A DNA stretch of 64,000 nt from Acetispira formosa (nom. nud.) (GCA_023525915.1 CP026657.1:2690001-2754000); one strand, 5' to 3'. Counted from the first letter of the stretch, positions 26,301-34,976 are shown. Notes: generated from the letters alone by a model not told the origin. Numbers and translations: made by a program.

Positions 26301-29169
26301 TTTCGTCCACCACCCGCGATACATATTCATAGCCGGAGCCGGGAGTTTTGCGGCGCACGTTCTGCCAGGTGCGGCGATAGAGGGTGGCTTTTATTTTCCG
26401 GTCTTTAATCAATTTACCGTCGAGATCGGCCACAATGGCTTTCACCGCATAGGCGTTTCCGGCCGTGCCCAGGAAATTGTCGGCGGCCAGCCCCACATAC
26501 ATCCCGGCCGGGTGCACCATAAATGAAGCGTTGGTGCTGACCTGCCGCTGATCAACGTCAGTCACCGAGAAATAGGTCGTGTAATTTCTCGGCATGGGTT
26601 TCCGGCCGGGTATGGGGGCCAGGTTCAGATCAAGTTTCAGGCGGCCTTCGCCATCGACGGTGGTTTCGTCGGAAGCCACGGTCGTGCTGGGCTCCTGGTA
26701 GCCATAGCCGGAATCGTCATATTCGTCGGCGTCGCTGAAGTTATTGACGAAATTATATTCCGACAGACCCGGCAGGCTGAAGCCGAAAGCCGGGCTGGAA
26801 TTGATGCTGTAATAAGCGGGCTGGGCGGAGACCGGCGCGCCGAAATGGTAGGCCGCCTCAATGGTTACTTCCACCGTGTCGCCGGTTATGGCTTTTTCCG
26901 GCAGTTCACCCATTTTTATTTCAAAGGCCGGGGCGCGATAGGTCATAACCATGAAGCTTCCGGCATAGTCCACGTTTTCAGCGCCCTCCGGGCCGACGTT
27001 CACGCTCCAGTAGCCCAGGGCCGCGTCTTCGGGAATTTCCAGCTTGTGGCTGAAGGTTCCATAGGTGTCCGTGGAGAGGGTCGTTTCCTCCACCACTTTG
27101 CCCGCGCCGTCCGAAACTGTCATTTTCAGTTTCCGGCCGGCCATGTCCTTAATCTGGTCACCGCTTTTTTCCCGGGCTATCAGCTTGAACTGAGCCGTTT
27201 CGCCCGGTTTGTAGAGCGGGAGGGCGTTCAGCAGCCAGTGGCTTTTTTCAGTTGAACCGGCCAGGGCCGGGCCAAAATTCACATTCCAGCGCCAGGGTTC
27301 CAGCCCGCCGTTCCAATTGATGTTCCAGATGGACATCTGCCCTTCGGCCGTGGCCACGATAAAAAGATTGGTCTCGCCGCCGCTTTTTTCCATGAGGCGC
27401 GTCGAGCCGGGCAGTCGGGCCAGGCCGTTTTCATCAGTCGCGCCCTTCCAGAGGGATTTGCCCTCGGGCGTGAGCACCTGAACCGTCACCTTGGGCCAGG
27501 AACGGCCCTCGGCCAAGTTGGTGGCCCAGACCAATCCTCCGTCCGGGGCGGTTTTTACTGCCAGCCCTATATCGCTGATTTGTAAAAGGGCATACGTGGA
27601 GCGCTGCTGTTCCCCTTCATCCTGCCGCACCGTCCATGAGGATTGCAGATATAACAGGTGCCCTTTCAGCTTGTCGCCGAACATGGCGGCCAGATCCACC
27701 GGCATAAGCCGCGGGCCGTATTTAGCCCCTTCCGGCGGTGTGACTTCCAATATGGCGGGTTTTTTCTTCTGAAGGATTTCCCGTCCCTTTTCTGGATCGC
27801 TGTAATAATCGGGGGAGAATCCGGCCGCGCTCATCAGGCGCACCGCTTCTTCGGCCGTCAGGGCGTAGCCTTGCACCTGAGCGCCTTCAATATTGCTGAG
27901 GATGATCGGCGTTTTGGCCTCGGTGGAGGTTTCCATCAGGCCATATTGCTCATCAAGGCGCACATAAGTTTCGTATTGGCCGGTGGTGAAGGTAGCTCCG
28001 GGGGACTGGCCGAGTTTCTGGCCGAAAACGTCGGTCAGGTCTTCGCTGAAAGTGACGGTATACTGGGTTTCAGGTTTGAAACCGGCCGGGATGTAAAAAT
28101 AGGTCTGATATTCGCTGACGTCCTCCTCCCCTTCGCGGGCCGGGGCGGCTTCGGCGGCGTTCTCATCCGGGCTGTAGGGTTTCTGAAGCTGGGTCAGGTC
28201 GTAGTCGTTATCAAGCCTGATGGCGCGCGCGGCGTCGGATTCTTTCACCGGATTGGAGAAATAGACATAAACCCCAGAAGCCGGGTCGACCGGAGCGTTG
28301 CGTGAGGATTCGATTTTGGCGTTGAGGGGGCCGAAGGTTGAACTGGCCTGAACCACTATGCGCTCGGAGGGCAGGGGGCCGGACAGCGATTGGACGCCCT
28401 CTTCCAGCACCAGTTGATAATTGGTGTTTTTCGGCAGTTTTTCTTTGGCTGTGATCTTATAGCTGTAGCGCTGACGGTTGTTGTTCTCTTTGTTCAGATC
28501 TTCCAGTTCGGCGGCGATTCTGACATCTTTATCCCCATCGCGGTAAAAAAAGAAAGCTTTGCTTTTAAGGCTGTCAAGGTCGGGTTTCTGATTAAAAACC
28601 ACCTGCCAGGAAGGTTTGAGGGCTGATTCCTCATCCAGGGCGGGGCCGCCGGCTGAAAAGGTATTCAGGACGCCCAGCCGGGGCAGGGAGATATCGATTT
28701 CACGGCTCTCTTCCAGAACCGCACCGGAAAGGGCCTTGATTCCGGCCGGGACGTTCACCCTCAGTTCCAGGCTGCCCTCGATCGGTTCTTTGGGGATGAA
28801 AGCGAGAGTATATTGATTGAGCCATTTGAAATCGCCCTCAAGGGGCGGCTCGATTTTCATGGCGTTTTCCGGGACGTTGGCATAATCGCCCAAAGCGATC
28901 ATCGGCTGGTTGAACATGGCCGTAATCTGTGAGAGTTTTTTCAACTCGCCCGAGGGGCCGAGCAGCAATATTTCGAGCTTGCCCCCATTCGGTATTGGAG
29001 CGCCTTGATCGGCGGCCGGTTTGGCGGCTGGCGCTGGAGTGGTTTTCGAAGCCGCTTCAGTTTTTTCAGCGGCCGGAGATGGTTTTTCTTCCTGGCAACC
29101 GGCTGTTAAAGCCAGAAGGAAGAAGACAGCCGCAAGCATAAACTGTTGACCAAGGGCGATGTTTTTCAT
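23308..29169 (-). CDS. Bacterial alpha-2-macroglobulin lipoprotein (thioester type)
   Basis: A 1953-residue periplasmic protease trap. A lipobox ending LTAGC near residues 22-26 predicts a lipoprotein. MG and A2M domains follow, with a thioester motif YPHACIEQQTSKAW near 1458. The Cys and Gln that form the internal thioester are both kept, so this is the reactive kind. The C-terminal MG10-like region (MVPAPRHSVVMEDRVPAG) is complete. The start at 29169 gives a proper signal sequence with AGGT 5 nt upstream; the longer ORF adds 21 residues. The penicillin-binding protein 1C gene often found beside this family is not adjacent. It is transcribed alone. Confidence 0.92.
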   Translation of the reverse strand: MKNIALGQQFMLAAVFFLLALTAGCQEEKPSPAAEKTEAASKTTPAPAAKPAADQGAPIPNGGKLEILLLGPSGELKKLSQITAMFNQPMIALGDYANVPENAMKIEPPLEGDFKWLNQYTLAFIPKEPIEGSLELRVNVPAGIKALSGAVLEESREIDISLPRLGVLNTFSAGGPALDEESALKPSWQVVFNQKPDLDSLKSKAFFFYRDGDKDVRIAAELEDLNKENNNRQRYSYKITAKEKLPKNTNYQLVLEEGVQSLSGPLPSERIVVQASSTFGPLNAKIESSRNAPVDPASGVYVYFSNPVKESDAARAIRLDNDYDLTQLQKPYSPDENAAEAAPAREGEEDVSEYQTYFYIPAGFKPETQYTVTFSEDLTDVFGQKLGQSPGATFTTGQYETYVRLDEQYGLMETSTEAKTPIILSNIEGAQVQGYALTAEEAVRLMSAAGFSPDYYSDPEKGREILQKKKPAILEVTPPEGAKYGPRLMPVDLAAMFGDKLKGHLLYLQSSWTVRQDEGEQQRSTYALLQISDIGLAVKTAPDGGLVWATNLAEGRSWPKVTVQVLTPEGKSLWKGATDENGLARLPGSTRLMEKSGGETNLFIVATAEGQMSIWNINWNGGLEPWRWNVNFGPALAGSTEKSHWLLNALPLYKPGETAQFKLIAREKSGDQIKDMAGRKLKMTVSDGAGKVVEETTLSTDTYGTFSHKLEIPEDAALGYWSVNVGPEGAENVDYAGSFMVMTYRAPAFEIKMGELPEKAITGDTVEVTIEAAYHFGAPVSAQPAYYSINSSPAFGFSLPGLSEYNFVNNFSDADEYDDSGYGYQEPSTTVASDETTVDGEGRLKLDLNLAPIPGRKPMPRNYTTYFSVTDVDQRQVSTNASFMVHPAGMYVGLAADNFLGTAGNAYAVKAIVADLDGKLIKDRKIKATLYRRTWQNVRRKTPGSGYEYVSRVVDEKAGQAEAVSGAMPSVLEFAPEKAGYYWVLAEIEDEKGRPNQASWSFFVTGDGPVGWHMSNDDRLTLVADKKEYKPGDVAKIMVQSPFSEGQGLLTVERGGVREARIFTIENQTPTLEVPLTDEDTPNIFVSVLLTRGRIADKPDEKGVDLGKPAIRLGYAELKIPSTRELLTVEVTPSQKEIGPGDEVEVSVAVKDNQGQPFSQAEVALIAADAAVVQLSGDDTYYPDRLFMADQPLSVLTADNLVSLIGRRNWSLKGANPGGGGADMARAAKFSSGDDADVRRFFASLAYFNPNMTLDKEGRAKVTIKMPENLTTFKIYAVATGHGRKSGTGLSSVLVTRDLLARSALPGYAGVGDKFAAAMVISNRGQNSGEAKVSLSGENFTLQDGETSEKTVSISPGESREVAFNVLAGEAGQARFTFRVSLGDESDAAEYVIKVIPPNKLVTQASYEQLEPGEKRVALAVPGDIDPGRGSLELELAPSLVGVLTEPFQWLAEYPHACIEQQTSKAWGDLLWLELKDRFKDGQNEDKEAKARQSITEHIQRLSQWESGGGYTLWPGDYDWKGRSVYLTAYNLEFVLAARDMGFKLPYDDFDKRLGSFLFDSLKADFNWPEWYSQQAISESKSYALAALSRAQLNVASYIENMYQNRDKLSLVELINLIRAVGWQPKGGGQAGQLRELLALMHKHLLLTAGEAQFVDNNPGAPELWSTPVRNTARILETLCLVAPHNNLVPALVRNLVVATRNSSGHFGSTQNNVAALSALAAYIKTLEPENPDLSITALLGETTLAEAAFKSFTDAPVLASQPASAIPLADPAVVYQTEGKGQAWASLKMKTAPKAPDLSADTSGGFMLSRSFTVVKPEEGPAGVEQFSRGDVVRVSVVMMVPAPRHSVVMEDRVPAGFEPINFNLADADMTLMGLAEADNTYGRSRYWYNHQEIWPDRVAVYANYLRPGVYTFSYLAKAITPGTYVTPGPQAEEMYSPETYGRGQGQTLTVE

Positions 29170-29337
29170 GCCGGACCTCATAGAAGATAGAGTATTTATT
29201 GGAAATTTGTCCACCAGAAGAATCTGGATCACAGATCAAAGCAATCTTTTCTTTCCTGAGCATATAACAATTTGCCTATTTTTACCAGTAGGGGAACAGG
29301 TGTTGTCAATGGCTTGGGGGCGGCAAAGGTAAAACCC

Positions 29338-29606
29338 GGAGGGCGGGGCGGTGAGATATCTCCCGAGTGGAGCGATTTTAGTTACAGCTTTTTCCCTTAA
29401 ACAGGCGGCCCGTCAGCTACGCAAAAAGCGTGGTTTTTGCTTCGCGAGCGGCTTTTATGGCCTAAAAACCAGTCGCTGGCGCTCCGTCTCCCCTATCGGG
29501 TCGACCTGCTATTTTTAAAATGTTGACCTTTTCCCTTAAACTGACAGCCCCTCCGCTACGCAAAAATCGTGGTCCCCTCTGGAGAAATCTCACCGCCCCG
29601 CCCTCC
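29338..29606. repeat. 26-bp inverted repeat enclosing a MITE-like copy
   Basis: Arms 29338-29363 and 29581-29606 are complementary with a single mismatch and GC-rich (GGAGGGCGGGGCGGTGAGAT). Between them lies one MITE-like copy (about 29370-29540), followed by a partial second copy of its left half. Confidence 0.85.
29370..29575 (+). mobile_element. MITE-like copy plus partial tandem copy
   Basis: It contains the family blocks TACGCAAAAAGCGTGG, AAACCAGTCGCTGGCGCTCC and GTCGACCTGCTATTTTTAAAA, then restarts with CTTTTCCCTTAAACTGACAG. The ends are degraded and no target duplication was found. Confidence 0.65.
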
Positions 29607-29671
29607 TGGTCTTGGTCGGCTCATGTAAGAAAACCGCAACCGTCATTTTTACCAAACGCCGACACTGACCA

Positions 29672-29817
29672 GGCCGTGCGGGCGAAAAATTTTCTGTAAG
29701 TCGCTCGTAATTTTGCTCCCCGGACGGGCACGCACTCACAATCCTCTTATGAAGCCACCCGGCCGGGAATCAGAGAAAATTACGAGCGACGTCAGAAATT
29801 TTTTCGCCCGCACGGCC
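29672..29817. repeat. Long two-tier hairpin upstream of GTPase pair
   Basis: Outer stem 29672-29696 with 29793-29817 (GGCCGTGCGGGCGAAAAA and complement). Inner perfect 15-bp stem 29700-29714 with 29776-29790. The segment GCGAAAAATTTTCTGTAAG parallels the hairpin at 23056, but the flanking stem bases are unrelated and still self-complementary. Confidence 0.85.
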
Positions 29818-29881
29818 GGGTTTTACCTTTGGCAGTTCCAAACGCCCGGTCCGGCGCTGGATTTTGATAGATGGAGCGGTT

Positions 29882-29887
29882 ATAATA
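29882..29887 (+). promoter_or_regulatory. Possible -10 box for GTPase pair
   Basis: A perfect TATAAT 18 nt before the first GTPase ATG. No good -35 hexamer at 16-18 nt upstream. Confidence 0.3.
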
Positions 29888-29905
29888 AATTGTTGTGGAG
29901 GTATC

Positions 29906-31600
29906 ATGACAGATACAAAACTGGCGGAGACATTCAATAAAATGAAGCTGGCCCTGGCCACCCTGGAAGAGGGACTGCCCGGGGACATGGCCATTAAGGA
30001 AGCCGAGGCCAGCCTCTCGCTTCTGGCCGATCGTTTCGCCCGCCCCCACTCACCGCTTCTGGTGGCCATGTGCGGCCCCACCGGCGCGGGCAAATCACAC
30101 ATTTTCAATTTTTTGGCCGGTGGGGATGTCAGTCCCTCCAGCTATAAAAGGCCGAGCACCATCGCTCCGGTTCTGGCCGCACCTAACGAACAGCTTTATG
30201 AACTTAATAAAAAAGATTTCCTGCCCAAATACCATAAGGTCGAATCGCTGGCCGGGGCCAGCTTCGCTGATGTGGATGAAGACCGCCTCTATTTGGTCTC
30301 CCTGAAAAACCCGTCCTGGGACTGGCCCAAAGATCTGGCCGTCATCGATACCCCTGATTTTGACAGCGTCCGGGCCGTCAATCAGTTACAGGCCGATGAT
30401 ATGGCCCGGCGGGCCGACGCTATTATTCTGGTGACTCATCAGGCCAAATACGCCGACCAGAGCACCTGGGATTTCATGGCCGGTGAAAACGGCGGGAGGC
30501 GGCCGCTTCTGATTATTCTGAACCGGGTGACGGCCAAGGCGGCGGTGGATGATTTCAAGGAGCGCCTGGGCGGCTTCGGTCTGGGTGCGCCGGTCCTGCC
30601 CTGGCCGGAGGAAACGGCCGTGGGTCAGGTCACCATCAGTGTGGCCCGGAAGGAACTGACCGACTGGCTGACCGAGCTTGGCGCTCACACACGCGCGCTG
30701 ACGGCCGCTGGCGGGCGTGACGTTATCAGGCAGTTGTCGGACGCTCTGAAGCATGATCTTCTGCCGCGCGTCAAACAAAGTGAGGGCAAACTACAGGACC
30801 GGCTCTCCGACATCCGGCGGATGACCACGGAATGGATGGACAACCCGCGCGAACACATGTCCCTGAGCCTGCCGGGCGAGACCAAAGACGCGCTGATGAA
30901 AAACATCGGTGAGGTCGTCCGCCGTTCCGATTTGTGGGACAAACCGCGCCGCCTGATTTCCAAACCTTTTGCCATAGTCGGAGAGCATTTGAAAAAAATG
31001 TTCGGGGGCGAAAGCGGCCCGGAGAAAGAGGGCAAAAAAATTGCGGCCGGTCTGAATGAAGCCAGCCGTGAGGCTCTGGTGACGGCCGTCCGCAATCAAG
31101 CCCGCGCTTTGGCTGAGGCCTCCGGCCTGCCCTCACCCCAGCCGGAGCTGGATCTCTCGACCGGGGAAATCAGAAAACTCCATCAGGAAATGACGGAACG
31201 GCTGGACGCCTGGCTGAAAGAGGAAACAGCCAAACTCCTGGCCGGCCTGCCCCTGGGTCAGCGGGCGGTTTTCTATTTCGTTCAGTTGATGCATATCGGG
31301 CTGGTTCTGGGGCTTCAGATTCAAACCGGCGGCCTCCCCGGCACTGAGGTGCTGGTGGGCGGCGCGCTGGGGCCGGTCATCAGCAAGCTCACCGGAGTGG
31401 TGATTTCACGCGAAAACCTCACCGCCTTTGAAAGCCGGGCCGTGGCCCGCCACCAACAGGAACTGGCCGCCATTTTTCATGAGCAGGGGGGCCGTTATGA
31501 AGCCCGGCTCAAAAGTGAATTGGAGGTGCTGGCCTCCGGCCGCGACCTGGAGGGCGACTTGGAAAAGCTGGAAAAAGAGGCTGGCCGCTTATGGGATTGA
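29906..31600 (+). CDS. Dynamin-like GTPase, first of an overlapping pair
   Basis: A 564-residue P-loop GTPase: G1 GPTGAGKS near 57-64 and G3 DTPDFDS near 148. The base-specificity motif is atypical (LNRVT instead of NKxD). A long helical region follows, then hydrophobic stretches near 440-510 (FYFVQLMHIGLVLGLQI and LVGGALGPVISKLTGVV) that could insert into a membrane. The start at 29906 has GGAGG 5 nt upstream. Its end overlaps the start of the second GTPase by 10 nt, so the two are translationally coupled. This arrangement resembles bacterial dynamin-like or 50S-binding-type GTPase pairs acting as a heteromeric membrane-remodelling machine, but no family name could be fixed. Confidence 0.7.
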   Translation: MTDTKLAETFNKMKLALATLEEGLPGDMAIKEAEASLSLLADRFARPHSPLLVAMCGPTGAGKSHIFNFLAGGDVSPSSYKRPSTIAPVLAAPNEQLYELNKKDFLPKYHKVESLAGASFADVDEDRLYLVSLKNPSWDWPKDLAVIDTPDFDSVRAVNQLQADDMARRADAIILVTHQAKYADQSTWDFMAGENGGRRPLLIILNRVTAKAAVDDFKERLGGFGLGAPVLPWPEETAVGQVTISVARKELTDWLTELGAHTRALTAAGGRDVIRQLSDALKHDLLPRVKQSEGKLQDRLSDIRRMTTEWMDNPREHMSLSLPGETKDALMKNIGEVVRRSDLWDKPRRLISKPFAIVGEHLKKMFGGESGPEKEGKKIAAGLNEASREALVTAVRNQARALAEASGLPSPQPELDLSTGEIRKLHQEMTERLDAWLKEETAKLLAGLPLGQRAVFYFVQLMHIGLVLGLQIQTGGLPGTEVLVGGALGPVISKLTGVVISRENLTAFESRAVARHQQELAAIFHEQGGRYEARLKSELEVLASGRDLEGDLEKLEKEAGRLWD

Positions 31601-33255
31601 GTGATCTGGCCAAACGGCTCATGTCCGGGGAATTGTCACCGGATGAGAAAGCGGTGGCTGAAAGCCGCCGGATCTTGTCCGTCGGGAAAAAGCTCCTGGA
31701 AGCCGCGCCCAACTGGCGCAATGGAAGCGTCGATCAGGCCGCGTTAAGCCAGGCCCTGGGCGAATTGGAGCGCGCCCTGAAAAATGTGGACGGCCGCCTG
31801 GTGCTGGGGCTTCTGGGCGGCACCGGCGTTGGTAAATCCACTCTCATATCCGCTTTGGCCGGGGAGCCGATTTCAACTTCCAGCGTCATCCGGCCGACTA
31901 CCAGTCTCCCGGTGATCTATCGGCATTCATCCTTTTCACCAGTTGAGGGGTTGGAGGGCAAAGAGGTGGTTCACGACATCAGCGCCCTCCGCTGTCTGGC
32001 CATTGTCGACTTTCCCGATTTCGACAGCCTGGAAACCGTCCACCATCAAGTGGTGTCGGCCCATCTGCGCGATTTGGATCTGGTGGTGTGGGTGACGGAT
32101 TATCATAAATACGCGGACCGCCGTTTTTATGAAGTCATGCACAGCGCCCGTCTGGGGGCCATGTCCCAGGCGGCTTTGATGAATAAATGCGATGAACTGA
32201 TGGCCCGTCCCGATGGCTATGAAGCCCTCAATTATGTTATGAACAGCTTTGCCGAGCACCTCCGGGAATACGGCGGCTGGCAGGGGCCGATTCCCTGGCC
32301 GGTCTCGGCAGCCGAAGCCCTGGCCGAGCCGGGCAACCCCACGGCGGGCGGTCTGGGGCCTCTGCGGCGGCTTCTCGATGATCTGGCCGACGAAAAATAC
32401 CGCCGGACTGTGGAAATGGGCAATATCGAAGCGCGTAACCGCGATTTTTTGACCAGCGTGGCCGCGGCCGCGCCAGTGAATGAATGGCTGTCCGAGCTGG
32501 ATAAAATCGGCCGACTGAAAGAGGATTATCAGCCCCGCATCCCCTTGGAGGCCGATCTGGCCGTACTGACCATGCAGCGCTCGGCCTATGTGGCCCCGCG
32601 CCTGGACGCGCTGAAGAAAAATGCCAAGGGCCTTTTGGCTCTGTTCACCGACGTTTGGGATTTCGTTATCCAGCGTTTTAAAGGCGGCACCGACGCGCCC
32701 CCGGCTGTGCCTCAGCCTATGGCTCCCGGCTTTGTGCATCATCTGGCCGGATGGAGCCGTGAACTGGCCGCGCTGACCAGCCTGAAATCCAGCCTTAATG
32801 AAGAGGAACTGCTGAAGGAAAGCGGCTCGATAATCCAAACGTCGCTGGCTGGGAATTTTCACGATCCCAAGGTCGGCTCATGGCTTTTGTGGCTCTGGCC
32901 GCTGGCCTGGGCCGGGCTTTTGATCTGGGCTGAAACCGGCGGCGTTTATACCCCGAGCACTGTTACAGCCGCCGCCCTGCGCTCGGCCGCGCCCTGGCTG
33001 ATCTTTGCCTTGGCCGGGGATATTTTTCTGTCCCGCTTTACCTGGTTCAGGGTGCGCCGCCGTTATGAAACCGGCTTCCACAAAGCAATGGATGAAGCTT
33101 CCGCGCAACTGATGAAAATGGCCGAAGAACACGTCATAAACCCGGCCAATCAATATGAAGAACACCTCACCCGCATTCTGGATCTAACGGCTGATCTGGC
33201 GGGCGGCGAAGCCGCTTCGAGCCAGCCTGATACGGAACACGCACCAACAGAATAG
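31591..33255 (+). CDS. Dynamin-like membrane GTPase, second of the pair
   Basis: A 554-residue GTPase: G1 GGTGVGKST near 73-81, G3 DFPDFDS near 140 and G4 NKCD near 199, so all classic motifs are intact, unlike its neighbour. Two hydrophobic segments at about 430-445 and 460-478 form a membrane hairpin. A C-terminal helical region follows. It starts inside the last codons of the upstream GTPase. Both proteins share the P(D/E)FDS-type switch II and similar size, so they are probably ancient paralogues (inference). Function is unknown; membrane shaping or stress response are the usual suggestions for such proteins. Confidence 0.7.
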   Translation: MGLSDLAKRLMSGELSPDEKAVAESRRILSVGKKLLEAAPNWRNGSVDQAALSQALGELERALKNVDGRLVLGLLGGTGVGKSTLISALAGEPISTSSVIRPTTSLPVIYRHSSFSPVEGLEGKEVVHDISALRCLAIVDFPDFDSLETVHHQVVSAHLRDLDLVVWVTDYHKYADRRFYEVMHSARLGAMSQAALMNKCDELMARPDGYEALNYVMNSFAEHLREYGGWQGPIPWPVSAAEALAEPGNPTAGGLGPLRRLLDDLADEKYRRTVEMGNIEARNRDFLTSVAAAAPVNEWLSELDKIGRLKEDYQPRIPLEADLAVLTMQRSAYVAPRLDALKKNAKGLLALFTDVWDFVIQRFKGGTDAPPAVPQPMAPGFVHHLAGWSRELAALTSLKSSLNEEELLKESGSIIQTSLAGNFHDPKVGSWLLWLWPLAWAGLLIWAETGGVYTPSTVTAAALRSAAPWLIFALAGDIFLSRFTWFRVRRRYETGFHKAMDEASAQLMKMAEEHVINPANQYEEHLTRILDLTADLAGGEAASSQPDTEHAPTE

Positions 33256-33357
33256 CTGGCAGGGCCCGCCGCCAATGCCGAGGCAGCGGCTCGTCTGAAT
33301 GGAGATTAACGGCCGGGAAGCGGCGTTCAAAGAATTTGTTACTTGTGAGACCTATTT

Positions 33358-34683
33358 ATGAAATCAGTACATCTCATCTCCCTGGGCTGCGCCAAGAATC
33401 TGGTGGACAGCGAAAGGTTCCTGGCTTCGGCCTCCGGCAATTTCAATCTAAAGCCCACCGGCAGCCCGGAAGAGGCCGACCTGATTGTGATCAACACCTG
33501 CGCCTTTCTTCAGAGCGCGGTAGAAGAGGCGCTGGCCGCCATTATGGAGGCTGGGGCGGCCAAAAAAAGCGGCGCGGTGATGGTGGTTATGGGCTGTCTG
33601 CCGTCGCGCTATCTTGGCCAAGAGCCGGGAGGCTTAGGTGAACTGCCGGAAGTCGATTTATGGCTGACTCCGGCTGATTACCCCATGTTTGAAAAAAAAG
33701 TGGGGGCCATGCTGGGCCTTTCCGGCCAGCCTGACTGCGCCTTTGGCGCGGACGACTTGCCGCTGGGTGGGCGAACGCGCGGCACACCCTTCTTCCGGGC
33801 CTTTCTGAAAATCGCTGAAGGCTGCGACAACCGCTGCACCTACTGCCTGATCCCGCGTCTGCGCGGTCCGTTAAAGAGCTATGGGGTCGATCAACTGGTG
33901 GCCGAAGCCGAGGCTCTGGCGGCCGACGGCGTGCGTGAGCTGACCCTGGTGGCCCAGGATTTGACGGCTTACGGCCTGGAGCGTGGTGAGGACAAAGCCT
34001 TGATACCACTGGTGCGCCGCCTCTCGGAAATATCCGGCCTGGATTGGATTCGCCTCCTCTATGCCTACCCGGAAAGGCTGACAGAACGTTTTGTAAAAGA
34101 CCTGGCCGCCACGCCCAAGGTTTTGCCTTATCTGGATTTGCCTTTTCAGCACGCTTCGGCTGATATTCTCAAGCGCATGGGGCGGCGGAAAGTGCGGCCG
34201 CTGGAGCTGGTGAAAAATCTGCGTCGCTGGTGGCCGGGCCTCACTTTGCGCACCACCATGATTGTCGGCTTCCCGGGTGAGACGGAAGAGCATTTCAATG
34301 AAATGACGGCTTTTGTGAAAGAAGCGTCATTCGACCATCTGGGCGTATTCAAATTCAGCCCGGAGGAGGAGGCCCCGGCCTCCCGTTATCCCAATCAGGT
34401 GCCGCAGGGGGTTAAGGAAAAGCGCCGCCGCCGGATTATGTCCATTCAGCGCAAGGTTTCCCAGTCGCGCAACCGGGCCAGGGTGGGGCGGACTGTGCCG
34501 GTGCTGGTTGAGGGCCCTGGCGGCGACAGCGAATTGGTCATGACCGGCCGCGCCCCCTTTCAGGCCCCGGAGGTTGACGGCCTCATCTATTTCGACGGCG
34601 AACAGCCCCAGCCGGGTCAGATAGTGTCAACCCGCCTGATCAAGGCCGGCCCCTACGATCTGGTCGGGCGGGTTGAAGAATAG
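33358..34683 (+). CDS. rimO: Ribosomal protein S12 methylthiotransferase RimO
   Basis: A 441-residue radical SAM methylthiotransferase that thiomethylates the conserved Asp of ribosomal protein S12. The N-terminal UPF0004 domain starts SVHLISLGCAKNLVDSE, with further Cys in NTCAF and GCLPSR binding the auxiliary cluster. Radical SAM cysteines are in CDNRCTYC near 156-163. A C-terminal TRAM domain ends at 441. Length and motifs fit RimO rather than MiaB (the opening GCAKNLVDSE is RimO-specific). The RBS is weak. It stands between the GTPase pair and a MITE-like element. Confidence 0.93.
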   Translation: MKSVHLISLGCAKNLVDSERFLASASGNFNLKPTGSPEEADLIVINTCAFLQSAVEEALAAIMEAGAAKKSGAVMVVMGCLPSRYLGQEPGGLGELPEVDLWLTPADYPMFEKKVGAMLGLSGQPDCAFGADDLPLGGRTRGTPFFRAFLKIAEGCDNRCTYCLIPRLRGPLKSYGVDQLVAEAEALAADGVRELTLVAQDLTAYGLERGEDKALIPLVRRLSEISGLDWIRLLYAYPERLTERFVKDLAATPKVLPYLDLPFQHASADILKRMGRRKVRPLELVKNLRRWWPGLTLRTTMIVGFPGETEEHFNEMTAFVKEASFDHLGVFKFSPEEEAPASRYPNQVPQGVKEKRRRRIMSIQRKVSQSRNRARVGRTVPVLVEGPGGDSELVMTGRAPFQAPEVDGLIYFDGEQPQPGQIVSTRLIKAGPYDLVGRVEE

Positions 34684-34712
34684 GCGGTGCGTTTATAATG
34701 GAAACCAGCGGT

Positions 34713-34721
34713 GTTCATTGG
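34713..34721. repeat. Target-site duplication, left
   Basis: GTTCATTGG, repeated exactly at 34896-34904 on the other side of the MITE-like element. Confidence 0.85.
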
Positions 34722-34895
34722 CAGCAATTCTCAAAGTAGATGGTATTTTAAAATAGCAGGTCGACCCGAGAGGGGAGACGGAGCGCCAGCGACTGGTTTT
34801 GACGGCAAAAAAGCTGCTCGCGAAACAAAAACCACGCTTTTTGTGCAGCTGTGAGCCGCAAGTTCAAGGGAAAAAGTTTACTTTGAGAATCGCTG
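34722..34895 (-). mobile_element. MITE-like element, complete copy 2 with perfect 9-bp target duplication
   Basis: A 174-bp non-coding element in reverse orientation to the copy at 17839. Terminal inverted repeats are CAGCAATTCTCAAAGTA at the left and TACTTTGAGAATCGCTG at the right. It is flanked by the exact direct repeat GTTCATTGG. It lies between rimO and the polyprenyl synthase gene. Confidence 0.92.
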
Positions 34896-34900
34896 GTTCA

Positions 34901-34930
34901 TTGGACATTGCCGGTTTCCGGCGTTATAAT
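34901..34930 (+). promoter_or_regulatory. Sigma70-type promoter for the polyprenyl synthase gene
   Basis: TTGGAC, 18 bp, then a perfect TATAAT, 46 bp before the ATG. The first bases of the -35 hexamer fall in the 9-bp duplication left by the MITE-like insertion, so the promoter starts right at the insertion edge. Confidence 0.5.
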
Positions 34931-34976
34931 GCTGCCTGTGCCCGCATCCGGGATAAAGGAAAGGTTAAAAACGCAC

